Under the pieces are notes generated by a model. That model was given only the letters and a program-made list of their open reading frames with translations, made no database searches and had not been told where the DNA came from. From the NCBI GenBank assembly GCA_037043235.1, contig JAWRVZ010000157.1, positions 452,501-516,500 on the forward strand: a stretch of DNA of 64,000 nucleotides, read 5' to 3'. Positions 62,813 through 64,000 of this stretch are shown here, one piece after another. Both the position numbers and the translations under genes were made by a program. This stretch comes from Rhodeus uyekii. Lineage: Eukaryota > Chordata > Actinopteri > Cypriniformes > Acheilognathidae. Position 1 is the stretch's first letter; each line of letters starts with the position of its first letter.

Positions 62813-63722
62813 TTGCTGGGTTATTATTATTATTATTTTTACCCAAACTGCTGGGTTCTGCTTTTTGGTTGGGTTATTTTCACATTGCAATGATGCACCT
62901 CCTCACAAACAACCCATTGCTGGTTTCCTAAGCTTTATTAAACCAGAACGGTCATTTTGTCGTCTGTCCTGAGAGAAAACATTTAAGGTTTTTATAGAAC
63001 AGACCAAAAAAAACTAAATTTTATTTAGCTATTACTGTTTGCTCCGCTTATTTTGCAGCCCGAGTGAGAGATTCGAGACGGCATCTCGAGTTCAGCGAGT
63101 GTCATGACAAAAGCCACAACACGTTTCAACACAACCAGAGTTCAAATCAGTGCCACTGCCGTACTTGCATTGCTGATTATAATGGGAGCGATGCTGGTGC
63201 CACACGAGACTCTAATGTCCGACAGAGGAGGCAGAAAGTATTTATTGCTTTTAATGTTTCACTTAGAAACACGATGTATTGTCATCTGTATTGTTAACCA
63301 GAACAGAGTTCATACTGTACTAATACCAGTTTTCCTCACACAGCCTCTGCTGCTCCTGCCACTTCCTGAATGTTTTATGCGAAATGAATGTATTTTATAA
63401 TGTCCATTCATTTCCTAAATAGAATTTGTTTTATAAATGTATGATATTTGCATTTACATTTCTGCATTTGGCAGATACTTTTATCCAAAGTGACTTACAT
63501 TGCATTCAAGAAACACATTGACATTCTAATCAGTTCTTCTTTCCCAGGGAATCGATCCCATGACCTTGGCGTTGCAAGCGCCGCTCTACTGTTTGAGCTA
63601 CAGGAAAGTGATGATGATATATTGGTATATATGATATATTGATAGCTCATCGCTGACATTGGGTTACCGTGAGCTGGGTTACTTTTTAACCCATTGTGTG
63701 TCGTCCAATATTTACCCAGCAA
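62813..63722. mobile_element. TIR element with TTGCTGGGTTA ends carrying a SINE
   Basis: The left end is TTGCTGGGTTATTATTATTA and the right end TTTACCCAGCAA, with AACCCA/TGGGTT motifs repeated inside. The SINE at 63451-63608 is a later insertion. An open plus frame at 63104-63400 has no recognised family. Confidence 0.55.
63451..63608 (-). mobile_element. tRNA-Ala-derived SINE, best preserved copy
   Basis: The minus strand reads CTTTCCTGTAGCTCAAACAG, an A box, an anticodon arm with loop CTTGCAA (anticodon TGC, Ala), B box GGTCATGGGATCGATTCCC and a tail ending AAGTATCTGCCAAATGCAG. It resembles the HAmo-type cyprinid SINEs as I recall them. Confidence 0.9.
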
Positions 63723-63732
63723 TCTTAAGAGT

Positions 63733-63970
63733 GTACATTAGTTAACATCACTTATTAATCTTAAGTTAACTAATATATTAATAAAAGTTGTATTTGTTAA
63801 TAACAGTGGACCTGAAATGAACTAACACTGAACAGCTGTGATTTTATCAACCAACAAAGATCAGCAAATGAATTGCTCACTGTTGGTTCATTTTAGTTTA
63901 TGCATTTAAATTAACTTATTGTAAATTGTCACCAAATACACTAATAACCTTTGTTTCGTTTACCACTCGG
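63733..63970. repeat. Dispersed GTTAACTAAT-rich repeat
   Basis: TTAGTTAACATCACTTATTA, AAAGTTGTATTTGTTAATAA and CTCACTGTTGGTTCATTTTA match, from memory, an abundant cyprinid repeat. Confidence 0.5.
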
Positions 63971-64000
63971 CATAAATCACGCTAGTCTGTTTGATATTGA

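Noticed and set aside
63451..63608. Functional tRNA-Ala gene
   Set aside because: The A box, TGC anticodon arm and B box are present, but the sequence continues into the SINE tail and recurs in several decayed copies.
60522..64000. N-terminal cdin1 exons
   Set aside because: Looked for the segment preceding VDLSPALL on the minus strand and found no match with splice sites; probably outside the window.

Overview
The window is vertebrate nuclear DNA from a teleost, most likely a cyprinid or close relative. The evidence is interrupted genes with GT-AG splice sites, Tc1-like, pogo/Tigger-like and hAT elements with TA or 8-bp target duplications, CA/TA microsatellites, and several copies of a tRNA-Ala-derived SINE whose tail (TTTGGCAGACGCTTTTATCC) is typical of cyprinid genomes. 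Nothing looks bacterial or viral.

One protein-coding gene is supported. It is cdin1 (C15orf41, CDAN1-interacting nuclease 1), on the minus strand. Seven coding exons were located by their splice sites, continuous reading phase and similarity to the vertebrate protein: 60449-60521, 45267-45346, 43283-43332, 40397-40464, 36293-36358, 35926-36031 and 4405-4549. Joined they give 588 bp, or 195 residues plus stop. This is the C-terminal two thirds of a roughly 280-residue protein, including the PD-(D/E)XK nuclease core. Exons for about 91 N-terminal residues should lie beyond position 64000. A poly(A) signal lies at 4210-4215. One intron appears to use a GC-AG boundary.

Layout: 1-4200 is intergenic DNA downstream of cdin1, with a tandem-repeat inverted array interrupted by a Tc1-like relic. 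4550-35925 is the 31-kb last intron. It mixes transposons with repeat-poor, higher-GC stretches that look like conserved non-coding DNA. 36032-60448 holds the other introns, with a hAT inside a SINE, a 32-bp minisatellite, Tigger-like elements, a large inverted repeat, an unclassified 1.9-kb terminal-inverted-repeat element with a decayed coding segment, and the best preserved Tc1-like element. 60522-64000 is further intron with more TIR elements and a SINE.

In other vertebrates cdin1 lies next to MEIS2, tail to tail as I recall. The repeat-poor intronic stretches are therefore reasonable candidates for long-range meis2 regulatory elements, but this is inference that needs alignment. The most unusual item not explained by a family I can name is the element at 51571-53468.
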